Shown here: positions 55,556-64,000 of the stretch, in pieces
How positions within the stretch are numbered: the stretch's first letter is position 1
How the letters are laid out: every line of letters begins with the position of its first letter
Virus record (IMG/VR): IMGVR_UViG_3300005825_000057
Span: 37,534-101,533 of that record
From: a virus
Reading direction: 5' to 3' (one strand)
DNA: 64,000 nt
The notes under the pieces: generated by a model
What the model was told of the DNA's origin: nothing
Databases searched by the model: none
Seen by the model: the letters and a program-made list of their open reading frames with translations, nothing else
Made by a program: the position numbers and the translations under genes

Positions 55556-57490
55556 TTAATCTACGATACTATCCTTGATGAATCGCACACCAACGTCTAA
55601 CCCAGCCGTGGTTATTGTGCCTGTTGTATCGAATGGTATATATCCTTTAAGTCTCACTCTTACCAAAACTGCTTCGGGTGCTGTATAAGCATAAGAAGTA
55701 GTGAAGATGCCAGAAGCATTGGTTGTTCCATCAATAATGTAAACTGCCCCCGGATCAGTTTGAATTCTTACTCTCGCTCCTTGAACCGCATTACCAGATT
55801 CGTTCTTGACTGTAACTGTTAGAGTTACGGAGTTCACAACAGTAGTGCTAGAGCCTGAGCCATTTCTAATTGTTGGAGTATCACCACCATTTACCACGTT
55901 GATCGTTACTGCTCCACCACTGTTGTTATAAACAGCGGCATCCATAGAACTGATATAATGTGTTTCTGTGCCAGTTGCCGTTAAATTTATACGGCTTGTA
56001 TCTGAGTTGGCATTGGCAACGCTAGTATAGAATGCCAATAAGTTTGCCGACACAGCACGAACATAATATGTCGTGGAATCTGTGAGGCCCATATTGACGC
56101 TACCGCCCTGTTTGTTGTAGCGAATGGCATTGCCAGTTGTATAACCATGAGCGGTTTTGGTAACTGTTTCTGCTGAACCATCTACATCAGTGGTTGTATT
56201 AAATCCAAATACTGTTGGTCCATATCCGCTAAATTTCAAAGCATCAAAAGTAATAGACCCTGTATTGCCTATCTTTATTCCGTGACCTTTGATGTCGTTG
56301 GTAGTTGATGCCGCACAAGTAAAAGAACACCTTTTAAGGTCGGTGTTAGCTCCCCATAAAATGGCGGCTTCTGAACCATCTGATGCTCCCACGAAACCGC
56401 TAAAAATGCAATTACGAACGACAATTCTACCGGGGTTCATTTGACCACAGCCGGAAACAGTGTTTCCACCAAATTCATGATTTGGTCCATTTGTAGCATC
56501 CGAAGAAAAAGTTAAAGCTCCCCGAAAATTGGTTATTGTAGAGCCATAAATTAAAACAAATTGGAGCGCAGAGTTTGAAGCCGTAAAGGGAGCAGATGTA
56601 TCCGCAGGAGCGGATACTGTAACTCCCGCAACTCCACTCATTGTATCTCCGGTTCCTGTTTTTGTGCCCCATCGAAAAGTAGTTGAACCAGTGGCGTTTC
56701 CTTGGATTGTTATGCTATATCTTCCACCACGAATACTACGATCTTCAAAAATCAAAGCTGAGTTATTTTCTACAAAATAAGATGCTGTTGTGCCAGTTGA
56801 ACCAAAAACAAGTGGTCCTTGGCAACCATAAACACCAGCAACTAATCTTCTGAAAATTCCATAACCCTTCAAATTGGTTGTTGTTCTATCGTCAGCAGCA
56901 ATGTCATCCCAAGTTCCGGGGACACCAGATGTACCTGCGGTAAGTTGCAAACCTCCTGTGCCATATCGAATGGCATCCACGAAACAGTTGGCAACACCAC
57001 CCTTAGACTTGGCAAGAGTTTTGAATCCAACGCCAATTTGCGTAATAGCAGCAAGATTTAAACTTCCCGCCGATCCAGCATAAGCCGTTAAAGATGCTGG
57101 CAAGTTAGCTGTATCTACAAGGAGGCTTTGCCATGTTACAGGACCGTCAGGATGTCTAAATGTTGCTCTATCAGAACCGGCCAGATGATAACCAATGCGA
57201 TTCGTACCATCTCCCAAAATGAGAGTTACACCACCGTTAGTCAGTGTGTCCATCTGACCGAAGGGAGCGGCCCATGCATAAACTAAATTGTTTTGTAGAT
57301 TGGTTGATCCAACTGTATAATACAATTGGGCTGTGGCGGTAGAAACTACTATACCCAAACAACCCGTTGCTTCTACTGGATCGGGGTCCGAAGTAAAAAC
57401 GGCAAGACCCGTACCTGTAACGGCAGTCCAGCTACCTGTAGCATCTGCTTCTGATGGTGTTGTTCTTAAATCTGTTACCGTTAATGCCAT
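55556..57490 (-). CDS. Large beta-helix virion/fibre protein
   Basis: 644 aa, Gly/Thr/Ser/Ala rich. Middle third looks like a right-handed beta-helix (repeated ...GGNTVSGCGQMNPGRIVVRN...). C-terminus holds an Ig-like unit (VTVKNESGNAVQGARVRI) and ends LKGYIPFD ... DSIVD, shared with the 980-aa protein. Candidate receptor-binding or appendage protein. Confidence 0.7.
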   Translation of the reverse strand: MALTVTDLRTTPSEADATGSWTAVTGTGLAVFTSDPDPVEATGCLGIVVSTATAQLYYTVGSTNLQNNLVYAWAAPFGQMDTLTNGGVTLILGDGTNRIGYHLAGSDRATFRHPDGPVTWQSLLVDTANLPASLTAYAGSAGSLNLAAITQIGVGFKTLAKSKGGVANCFVDAIRYGTGGLQLTAGTSGVPGTWDDIAADDRTTTNLKGYGIFRRLVAGVYGCQGPLVFGSTGTTASYFVENNSALIFEDRSIRGGRYSITIQGNATGSTTFRWGTKTGTGDTMSGVAGVTVSAPADTSAPFTASNSALQFVLIYGSTITNFRGALTFSSDATNGPNHEFGGNTVSGCGQMNPGRIVVRNCIFSGFVGASDGSEAAILWGANTDLKRCSFTCAASTTNDIKGHGIKIGNTGSITFDALKFSGYGPTVFGFNTTTDVDGSAETVTKTAHGYTTGNAIRYNKQGGSVNMGLTDSTTYYVRAVSANLLAFYTSVANANSDTSRINLTATGTETHYISSMDAAVYNNSGGAVTINVVNGGDTPTIRNGSGSSTTVVNSVTLTVTVKNESGNAVQGARVRIQTDPGAVYIIDGTTNASGIFTTSYAYTAPEAVLVRVRLKGYIPFDTTGTITTAGLDVGVRFIKDSIVD

Positions 57491-57491
57491 A

Positions 57492-57914
57492 TTACCTCAT
57501 TTTCAACATTCTATCGTATAAAACTAAAATTGCTGCTTGATGAGGCCATAGAAGACCTTGGTTTTGCACAGTTTCTATTTTTAAAGATAAATCACCTTCT
57601 CTAAAATATGTTGCAAAGGCAGATTGAGATGCTTTGCCAAATATATAAAGAGCTTTCGGTGGATGTACAAAATCATTAAGAGTATTTTGTCCATTTTCGT
57701 CTACGAAAATTACGGTTAAATCTGGATTGGCAGCAATGACATCAGATAATTCTGGATATTCTGTTACTGCTGGTTCGTTAATGCCAGTAATTGGACACAT
57801 ATCCCATTCGTCAATTCCAAAGTCTTGAAGAGGGAATTTCCAAAATGAACATTCTGTCAATGGGGCGGACCAACCAAATTCCCACAGACCGGCCACTTTC
57901 ACGATATTATCCAC
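57492..57914 (-). CDS. Unknown protein, possible RNA methyltransferase-like
   Basis: 140 aa. VKVAGLWEFGWSAPLTECSFWKFPLQDFG and GLLWPHQAAILVLYDRML. Resembles a conserved phage protein with SPOUT-like features; not certain. Next to virion genes. Confidence 0.5.
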   Translation of the reverse strand: MDNIVKVAGLWEFGWSAPLTECSFWKFPLQDFGIDEWDMCPITGINEPAVTEYPELSDVIAANPDLTVIFVDENGQNTLNDFVHPPKALYIFGKASQSAFATYFREGDLSLKIETVQNQGLLWPHQAAILVLYDRMLKMR

Positions 57915-57989
57915 AAGGAACTCCTAAAAAACAAAAATTGAATCTATATAACAGTACGACAATATTTATGTTCTGGGGAGAAATTAAAT

Positions 57990-60932
57990 ATGGCAATTAG
58001 TAGCGATTGGAATATTGATTATACAAACAAAATCATCAGCCACATTGATGGTGATTTAGATTATGATACGGGTGCAGGCACACAACCTCCTGTATCTGCT
58101 GTTATTTATGGCGGCACAACGAGTGCTTTGGGCAAAATTCTTGCTAGATCAGGCACCGCCGCAACAGGTACATTTACCTTGACCGATGTTGAAGGTCAGT
58201 TTAATAACAATGAAACTTTAACCTATTTAGATTCCGTTGGCTTTGACAACGTGACCAATAGTGGTTTTGTTGTTGGAGATACCATTACTGGCGCTTCTTC
58301 GGGTAGAACTGGCATAGTAAGAAAAATTGAATATTATGGCGGTGTAGGCACAGCTTGGGGCGATTTTGGCACAGGTTCTTGGACTGACAATGAAAATATT
58401 CAAGTTGGTGGTCAAACACGAGCTTTAGCCGCTGGTGTTGGTGCTGATAATACAGGCACATGGACTGCTGCTTTGGTAAATGAGCCAACCAATCAAACAA
58501 TCACTCAACCAACACTTTCTACAATTTTGAACTTTAATGCAGATTTGACAACTAATATTGAACTCCCCCGTTTTGCATATGTTCAAAATGCAGCTTCCGC
58601 ACCTACCGCTACAGGTTATATTCAGAAAGTATATGGTACAACCAACTTAGGTTCTGTACGTTTAATTGACGTAACTGGAACTTGGGCAGATAATGATATT
58701 ATTTATGTTGGCAATAAAGTAACATACAACAACGTACAAAGTGGTCAATCTTTCAAGGTTGGCGATACTGTGGTTGGAGCCACTTCTTCGGCCACAGGTA
58801 AAGTTTTGGTTGATACGGGTACAAAACTTACATTATTAAATCAATCTGGAACATTTACAGATACAGAAAATCTAACAGTTGGTGGTGTTTGGATTGCAAG
58901 TGTAAACGGTGTAGCCGCTGCTCAGATTACTGATCCTCATGCTACTCAAAACGGTGCTGCAATTGTAGAACAATTAGCTCAAGACGGTGGTATTTATAAC
59001 GCAACTGGTTTGAATGTAGTTCGAGACTGCAACGCTCTTTATACCTTCTTACAGGATACATTTGATGAACTAGGTGCTTTGGATGATACGATTCCAATGA
59101 CTGCTCAGGTTAAATTGCAGCAGTACACCTTGGTTAATGGTTGGAGAATTCCTGATCTTAGCTTTAGATTCTTGGAATCTGGTTCTATTCAGGACAGTTC
59201 TTTGGATAACATTTGGACGTGTTATCAAACGATTGGTACGGTTGACTTAATTTCTGACTTGTCTTATGGGGCAACCAGTCCTCAGCCTCGCATGTATGTT
59301 GAACAAGATGGTTCGGTTTTGAGTCCTTGGTGGTTGCCGGGTCATATTGATATTTTGGGTAAAGTAAAAACAAGTACGGCTCCACAATATGCTGCAACTT
59401 CTACAGGTCAGTTTGTAAATGGTGGCACGACGACAATTTTCTGTCGTAACTTTGGATCAACTTACGATCACTTTGAAACGTCCACCATCGCCGGTGTTGC
59501 TCCGATTCCGTTGGCTACTCAGAATGACTTGAACAATCGTTCGGGTACTCACTTTATCAACTTTACATCTGCCGCTGGCTTTGTTGTGGGCGAAGAATTT
59601 TATGTTGCTACCAACAAAAATAAGCGTGGAATTATTCGATCTATTGATACAAATACAGTTTATTATGTGTTAACCGGATCGACACAGTTTGCTAATGCAG
59701 ATTCTGTAACAGGTTCTTTTTCTGCCTCTGCCACGACAACCTCTAGCGCTCCAACAGCCGTTGTAGCCGGATATGGCACAGACATTATTATTGCAACTGT
59801 TGATTTTACAGTTGCTGGAACTTTAACTTCTGGCGTGTTTATTCCCGGTGAAACAGTTACTAGCTCTGACGCTGGAACTGCTATTTTCATGGGATATGAT
59901 GATGAAAATACGCCAACTTTAATTTACATTGGCAATACCACAAGTGATTTTAATATTGCTAATACAGACACCTTAACAGGTGGTGCATCTGGTGCAATCT
60001 GGACTGCTTCTGCGGGTCAAGTTGATTCTTCAATTATTCCTAAGAATATTCAAGATGGTAATGGAGTTCAAAACTACAATGCTACGATTTTCTTGGATCG
60101 TACTGGCGCATCTTCTCAAACTCTTTTGAAAATGTACGAGTGGATCAAATATCGTACTCGTCGTGAAGAACTTCAAGGTGAGTTGGAATACAATTTGTTG
60201 GGTGGAGCGGGCACATTTGCTGGCGTTCAAGGTAGAATTTATACAACTTTGAGTTCAAGCTATCCGTTGGTTAAAGCGTCTCCTTTCGGAACCTTTGCCG
60301 GTGGTACGTTCTTCGGTGCCCAAGGTGTATTTATTCAGGATATGGCTGCGGCTGATATTCGTTCTTATCAGTTGATTGATTCGGCTGGTACATTGCGTTT
60401 CCCACCAAACCAACAGTCACTTGTTGTAAACGGTTTGGTTGCTGGCGACCGTGTGGCTGTATTCCGTCGTCCAAGCTCGACTCCGGGTTCTGGTATCGAC
60501 TTCAGCGAATACACAGTCCTTTCTCCATCTGGAAACTATAACGGTACTGGTGACAGTATCATTAAGGTTTCTGGTACGATTAGCACGGATATTCCTAATT
60601 CCGGTAAGGTTCGTCTCTATAACACTGGAACTGGTCTTTATGATTCTTACACTTATACTTCAGTAGATAGAACTGCTGGTGGTGGTGGAGAATTCTTAAT
60701 TTCAACCACTCTTCCGGGTGATTTGGCTGGAACAGAAGATGTTTACGTTCCATTGATTGAAACTCAAGCTGCTGGAACAAGCGTAACGGCAACAATTGTT
60801 TATCTTTCCGATATTCCATTGTTGGCTCGTGTTCGTCGAAAGGGAATTCTTCCATTCGAGGTTGAAGGTACATTCGGTTCTGGTGGTTCTACGATTACGG
60901 CTATCCGAACGACGGATACTATCGTAGACTAA
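57990..60932 (+). CDS. Large virion structural protein
   Basis: 980 aa, Gly/Thr/Ser rich, beta-repeat architecture with recurring VGDTITGASSGRTG / ENIQVGG / ENLTVGG units. C-terminus RRKGILPFEVEGTFG ... TTDTIVD is shared with the 55556 protein. Tail or appendage component. Strong terminator follows. Confidence 0.75.
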   Translation: MAISSDWNIDYTNKIISHIDGDLDYDTGAGTQPPVSAVIYGGTTSALGKILARSGTAATGTFTLTDVEGQFNNNETLTYLDSVGFDNVTNSGFVVGDTITGASSGRTGIVRKIEYYGGVGTAWGDFGTGSWTDNENIQVGGQTRALAAGVGADNTGTWTAALVNEPTNQTITQPTLSTILNFNADLTTNIELPRFAYVQNAASAPTATGYIQKVYGTTNLGSVRLIDVTGTWADNDIIYVGNKVTYNNVQSGQSFKVGDTVVGATSSATGKVLVDTGTKLTLLNQSGTFTDTENLTVGGVWIASVNGVAAAQITDPHATQNGAAIVEQLAQDGGIYNATGLNVVRDCNALYTFLQDTFDELGALDDTIPMTAQVKLQQYTLVNGWRIPDLSFRFLESGSIQDSSLDNIWTCYQTIGTVDLISDLSYGATSPQPRMYVEQDGSVLSPWWLPGHIDILGKVKTSTAPQYAATSTGQFVNGGTTTIFCRNFGSTYDHFETSTIAGVAPIPLATQNDLNNRSGTHFINFTSAAGFVVGEEFYVATNKNKRGIIRSIDTNTVYYVLTGSTQFANADSVTGSFSASATTTSSAPTAVVAGYGTDIIIATVDFTVAGTLTSGVFIPGETVTSSDAGTAIFMGYDDENTPTLIYIGNTTSDFNIANTDTLTGGASGAIWTASAGQVDSSIIPKNIQDGNGVQNYNATIFLDRTGASSQTLLKMYEWIKYRTRREELQGELEYNLLGGAGTFAGVQGRIYTTLSSSYPLVKASPFGTFAGGTFFGAQGVFIQDMAAADIRSYQLIDSAGTLRFPPNQQSLVVNGLVAGDRVAVFRRPSSTPGSGIDFSEYTVLSPSGNYNGTGDSIIKVSGTISTDIPNSGKVRLYNTGTGLYDSYTYTSVDRTAGGGGEFLISTTLPGDLAGTEDVYVPLIETQAAGTSVTATIVYLSDIPLLARVRRKGILPFEVEGTFGSGGSTITAIRTTDTIVD

Positions 60933-60945
60933 TTAGTATAATACT

Positions 60946-60975
60946 AAGGGGGAAGTTTACTTCCCCCTTTTTTTT
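60946..60975 (+). terminator. Intrinsic terminator
   Basis: AAGGGGGAAG-TTTA-CTTCCCCCTT then T6. Confidence 0.9.
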
Positions 60976-60987
60976 AGGGAGAAAATT

Positions 60988-61170
60988 ATGGCTAATTGGG
61001 TTACTGTTTTAACCATTGAGCAAATTGAAGAAAGAGTTCAAAGGTGTGAACAACACATTTCTATCTTGCAAGAAAAAATTAAAGAACAAGAAGAAGTTAA
61101 ACAAGAATTACTCTTGATGAAATTAGATGCTCAAAGAAATGGCAAAAACATTTCCAAAAAGTCTAAATAA
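60988..61170 (+). CDS. Small coiled-coil protein
   Basis: 60 aa, almost all coiled coil (ERVQRCEQHISILQEKIKEQ). GGGAGAAAA ribosome site. Likely a structural or chaperone-like piece. Confidence 0.65.
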   Translation: MANWVTVLTIEQIEERVQRCEQHISILQEKIKEQEEVKQELLLMKLDAQRNGKNISKKSK

Positions 61171-61176
61171 TCAAGT

Positions 61177-61806
61177 ATGGCAATAGTATTCGATCCAGTA
61201 AACAAATTGATTCAACTAACATCGCCCACAACTAGCGTTACGGCTCAAGACCTTTACACCAACGCTATGGATTGGGCCGATGAGTTGGATAATTTGCAAT
61301 ATGACGTACCAATGGACGCCAATGGTAAATTCCAATTGGGTGGCGGCGTATATTCGGATATTATCTATCGTCTTTTGTCTAGTTGGAAATTAAAGTGGTT
61401 TGATGGCGACAAATCTGTTTTCGTTTCTGGCACTTTAATCACTGATGATAACACGCCTCGTACTGTTGCTGCCGATTCTGGCAATGTCGAAACAGTATTC
61501 CAAGTAAATACTTATGGCACCATTGAACAAACGGATGTTTCTGTCAATGGTTTTGTCAATGATTCGTCTATAGATGGTACAGAATTCGATGGCAACTCTT
61601 CTCTATCGTCCATTGATGATTTTTACAATGGTTCTGTTTTGGTATTTACGACAGGCGAATTAAAAGGCATTGCCCGAAAAGTAAGTGATTATATTGGTTT
61701 AAACAGAACATTTAGATTCTTAGGTGGGGCCGGTGCCGCCGACTCTGCTTTTCCTGTAGCACCTTCAGATCAAGACAAATTCAGAATCATTGGCAGAATG
61801 GTTTAA
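61177..61806 (+). CDS. Virion structural protein
   Basis: 209 aa. MAIVFDPVNKLIQLTSPTTSVTAQDLYTNAMDW resembles phage tail/baseplate protein starts; beta-rich. Between other virion genes. Confidence 0.65.
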   Translation: MAIVFDPVNKLIQLTSPTTSVTAQDLYTNAMDWADELDNLQYDVPMDANGKFQLGGGVYSDIIYRLLSSWKLKWFDGDKSVFVSGTLITDDNTPRTVAADSGNVETVFQVNTYGTIEQTDVSVNGFVNDSSIDGTEFDGNSSLSSIDDFYNGSVLVFTTGELKGIARKVSDYIGLNRTFRFLGGAGAADSAFPVAPSDQDKFRIIGRMV

Positions 61807-61864
61807 CGTCCACGCTTATTAACCATATATACTCTGTGTTCTAACCACGGGGCGGTTAAAAAGC

Positions 61865-63898
61865 ATGGAATTTTTCTTTTTTACATCATCAGGCGTAGCT
61901 GGCGTTAATGTTTATGCCAGTGCAACTATCAATTGCACTGCTACCGTTACAGCTTCAGCCAGTAAAACTTCCAATGCTTCCGCCACAGTTCTTTGCTCTG
62001 GAACTGTAATTGCTTCTGGTCAGGTTGTTCATAAAGCAGCAAGCACGATCACATGCACAGGTGATATATCTGCCGCCTCTTCTGTTATATTTGCTGGTTC
62101 TTCGCAAATCACATGCACAGGTGATGTATCCGCTGCTGGAAATGTTGTTCAAAATGCTGCTGCTACAATTACATGCACGGGCGATATATCAGCTTCGTCT
62201 CATGTTACGCATAGTGCCGCAAGTACAATTACATGCACGGGCGATGTTGTTGCCGTTGGCAAGGTTTCTCAACGAAACGCCGCCACAATTACATGCACAG
62301 GCGATATTGTTGCCGCCTCTTCTGTTATATTTGCTGGTTCCTCACAAATCACATGCACGGGCGACGTTGTTGCCGCCTCTTCTGTTGTGTTTGCTGGTTC
62401 CTCACAAATCACATGCATGGGCGACGTATCCGCTTCGTCTCATGTTACGCATCGTGCTACAAGTACGATTACATGCACGGGTGATATATCTGCGGTTGGT
62501 TCAATTACTCAACGTGCTGCCGCTACAATTACATGCACGGGTGATGTATCTGCTTCGTCTCATGTTACGCATCGTGCTACAAGTACAATTACATGCACGG
62601 GTGATATATCTGCTTCGTCTCATGTTACGCATCGTGCTACAAGTACGATTACATGCACGGGTGATATATCTGCTGCTGGCAATGTTGCTCAAAATGCTGC
62701 CGCTACGATTACATGCACGGGTGATATATCTGCTTCGTCTCATGTTACGCATCGTGCTACAAGTACGATTACATGCACGGGTGATGTATCTGCTAATTCC
62801 TCTGTTGTATTTGTTGGTTCTTCACAAATTACATGCACGGGTGACGTATCTGCTTCGTCTCATGTTACGCATCGTGCTACAAGTACGATTACATGCACGG
62901 GTGATGTATCCGCTGTTGGCACAAAAGCATTGTTTGCTCAAGCCACTATTACATGCACGGGTGACGTATCCGCTGTTGGTACAAAATATGTTGGTGGTCA
63001 AGCCACGATTACATGCACGGGCGATGTATCTGCCGATCCTAGAGCAGATTTTGCTGGCAAAACCACAATTACATGCACGGCCACGCTTACAGGCGTACCA
63101 TCTATTTCCAGACAAACCTATGTGGTTATATCTGGAACAGCGACAGTTGTTGCCCGTGGTGGAATTTACAAACTTGGCAAATCCACAATTATTTGTACCA
63201 GCGATATGTCTGCCAAGGGCAAGAGAATTGTTGGCAATCAATATAGCATTAGATTTGCATTCCAAGACATCGTATTGGATGGAGCAGCCAAACAATACAG
63301 TGTTGTTTACGCACAATATGAACATAATCGTCCAGTAATTATTCTTGCCGAAAGAAATGGTAAGACATATCAAATGTCTGAAATATATCAATTTTCAGAA
63401 GCCGGATGGTTACACACTCAAATTGAGAATGAACAACTTGGCAATTCGTTAGATCATTTGTTAAAGTTGGGCAAAATCAATTCATATATTGAGCCAAGTC
63501 CCGGCTTTAAGATCACCTATGTCGGAGACATTCAGACAAATGGTGGTGAAGCCATACTTGGTTTGAGTGAAGAACATCTCAAGAAATTGGGCAAGATTAC
63601 TTCGTTCTACGAACCAACTGCCGGAAATTACAGTGTAACTTATACTTACAATGATTCATTAAGTGGTGAATTAGCCGCTGGAAAGGCCAATTTCCAATTA
63701 GAAAAATTGAAAAATATTTCTACTTTCTTCCAACCATTAGTTGGAAAAGTTTTGAAAAATATTTCTACAACCGAGATAAATTCTGCATCTTCTCTTTATG
63801 CTGATGCAGATACTCGTCTAAAGAAGCTAAATAATATAAATGGTTTTACGGTTCCTGTTCCGGGTCGTCAAAAAATCCTTCAAAAAACGAGTAAATAA
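61865..63898 (+). CDS. Repeat-containing virion/fibre protein
   Basis: 677 aa. Residues about 55-400 are a tandem array of 20-residue units (TITCTGDVSASSHVTHRATS) with 17 clear copies plus degenerate ends. The C-terminal 200 residues (LDHLLKLGKINSYIEPSPGF, LEKLKNISTFFQPLVG) form a different domain with a four-fold LKKLxxIxxFxxP pattern. Repeats likely build a fibrous shaft. Cys in each unit could cross-link. Confidence 0.75.
   Translation: MEFFFFTSSGVAGVNVYASATINCTATVTASASKTSNASATVLCSGTVIASGQVVHKAASTITCTGDISAASSVIFAGSSQITCTGDVSAAGNVVQNAAATITCTGDISASSHVTHSAASTITCTGDVVAVGKVSQRNAATITCTGDIVAASSVIFAGSSQITCTGDVVAASSVVFAGSSQITCMGDVSASSHVTHRATSTITCTGDISAVGSITQRAAATITCTGDVSASSHVTHRATSTITCTGDISASSHVTHRATSTITCTGDISAAGNVAQNAAATITCTGDISASSHVTHRATSTITCTGDVSANSSVVFVGSSQITCTGDVSASSHVTHRATSTITCTGDVSAVGTKALFAQATITCTGDVSAVGTKYVGGQATITCTGDVSADPRADFAGKTTITCTATLTGVPSISRQTYVVISGTATVVARGGIYKLGKSTIICTSDMSAKGKRIVGNQYSIRFAFQDIVLDGAAKQYSVVYAQYEHNRPVIILAERNGKTYQMSEIYQFSEAGWLHTQIENEQLGNSLDHLLKLGKINSYIEPSPGFKITYVGDIQTNGGEAILGLSEEHLKKLGKITSFYEPTAGNYSVTYTYNDSLSGELAAGKANFQLEKLKNISTFFQPLVGKVLKNISTTEINSASSLYADADTRLKKLNNINGFTVPVPGRQKILQKTSK
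62040..63080 (+). repeat. 60-bp tandem repeat array
   Basis: ACATGCACGGGnGATnTATC core every 60 bp, about 17 units, some neighbours identical over most of the unit. In-frame, so copy number can change without frameshift. Confidence 0.9.
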
Positions 63899-63901
63899 GA
63901 T

Positions 63902-64000
63902 ATGGATAAATTCAGCGAATATTTGAAAAACAAAAGAATTCTGACAGAAGATATGGCTCCACCGCCGCCTGCTGGTGGTGCAGCACCACTACCGCCTCCC
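63902..64000 (+). CDS. Protein with capsid-targeting-like N-terminus (partial)
   Basis: 33 codons visible, running off the right edge. MDKFSEYLKNKRILTEDMAPP: F-x-x-Y then L-T-E, followed by a Pro/Gly/Ala linker. Seventh member of the motif group. Confidence 0.65.
   Translation, partial: MDKFSEYLKNKRILTEDMAPPPPAGGAAPLPPP

Noticed and set aside
62040-63080. CRISPR-like repeats
   Set aside because: Units are contiguous and coding, with no unique spacers.
62010-63338. 442-codon frame overlapping the fibre repeats
   Set aside because: Long only because the 60-bp repeat lacks stops in that frame too; Leu/Arg/His-rich product with no plausible fold.

Overview
The window looks like part of the genome of a large tailed phage (T4-like or jumbo myovirus) or a prophage derived from one. 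Evidence: short AT-rich genes with ATGA or TAATG overlaps, an A-family DNA polymerase, a DnaB-like helicase N-terminus at the left edge, a UvsW-type helicase, a Dda/RecD-type helicase, an RNA ligase, a dense tRNA array, two short proteins resembling pieces of a T4-like major capsid protein, and long repetitive virion proteins on the right. No rRNA operon or host housekeeping block is visible. The host cannot be named. Function calls rest on motifs read by eye, without database searches.

Layout. 1-3.9 kb (minus): replication and nucleotide genes (helicase, Nudix, glycosyltransferase, unknown, polymerase). 3.9-4.57 kb: structured non-coding region. 4.6-9.5 kb: unknown genes, then a minus block with a SLOG-type protein, a membrane-anchored thioredoxin and aspartate carbamoyltransferase. 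9.5-15.6 kb (plus): guanidino-modifying enzyme, histidine phosphatase, RNA ligase, prepilin-like protein, P-loop kinase, site-2 protease, ParB-like protein. 16-20.4 kb: Cys-rich secreted peptide, HNH and PD-(D/E)XK nucleases, helicase, capsid-like fragment. 20.4-21.7 kb: promoter-to-terminator structured RNA. 22.4-26.6 kb: about 20 tRNAs and tRNA-like elements interleaved with tiny genes. 26.6-45.2 kb: ferredoxin:thioredoxin reductase-like protein, many small genes, methyltransferase, M16 peptidase, nucleotidyltransferase, truncated GluRS, Dda-like helicase. 45.2 kb: an RNase P RNA gene. 45.5-54.9 kb: small genes, an SNF2-like helicase operon, an exonuclease. 55-64 kb: virion proteins, one with 60-bp repeats.

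The most notable theme is RNA. The phage carries its own RNase P RNA; a tRNA set almost confined to Leu, Ser and Tyr, in which 20 tRNA genes (21 counting a remnant) are followed directly by CT; several genes whose stop codons lie inside a downstream tRNA; RNA-repair enzymes; and an intergenic stretch matching the GTPase-associated centre of 23S rRNA. A recurrent TTTACA-N17-TAnAAT promoter drives several of these units, in some cases with the start codon at the expected +1.

A second theme is a shared N-terminal motif (aromatic, W/Y, then L/I-x-E) on seven otherwise unrelated proteins, including the SNF2 helicase. It resembles the T4 capsid-targeting propeptide cut by the prohead protease, so these may be cargo packaged in the head.
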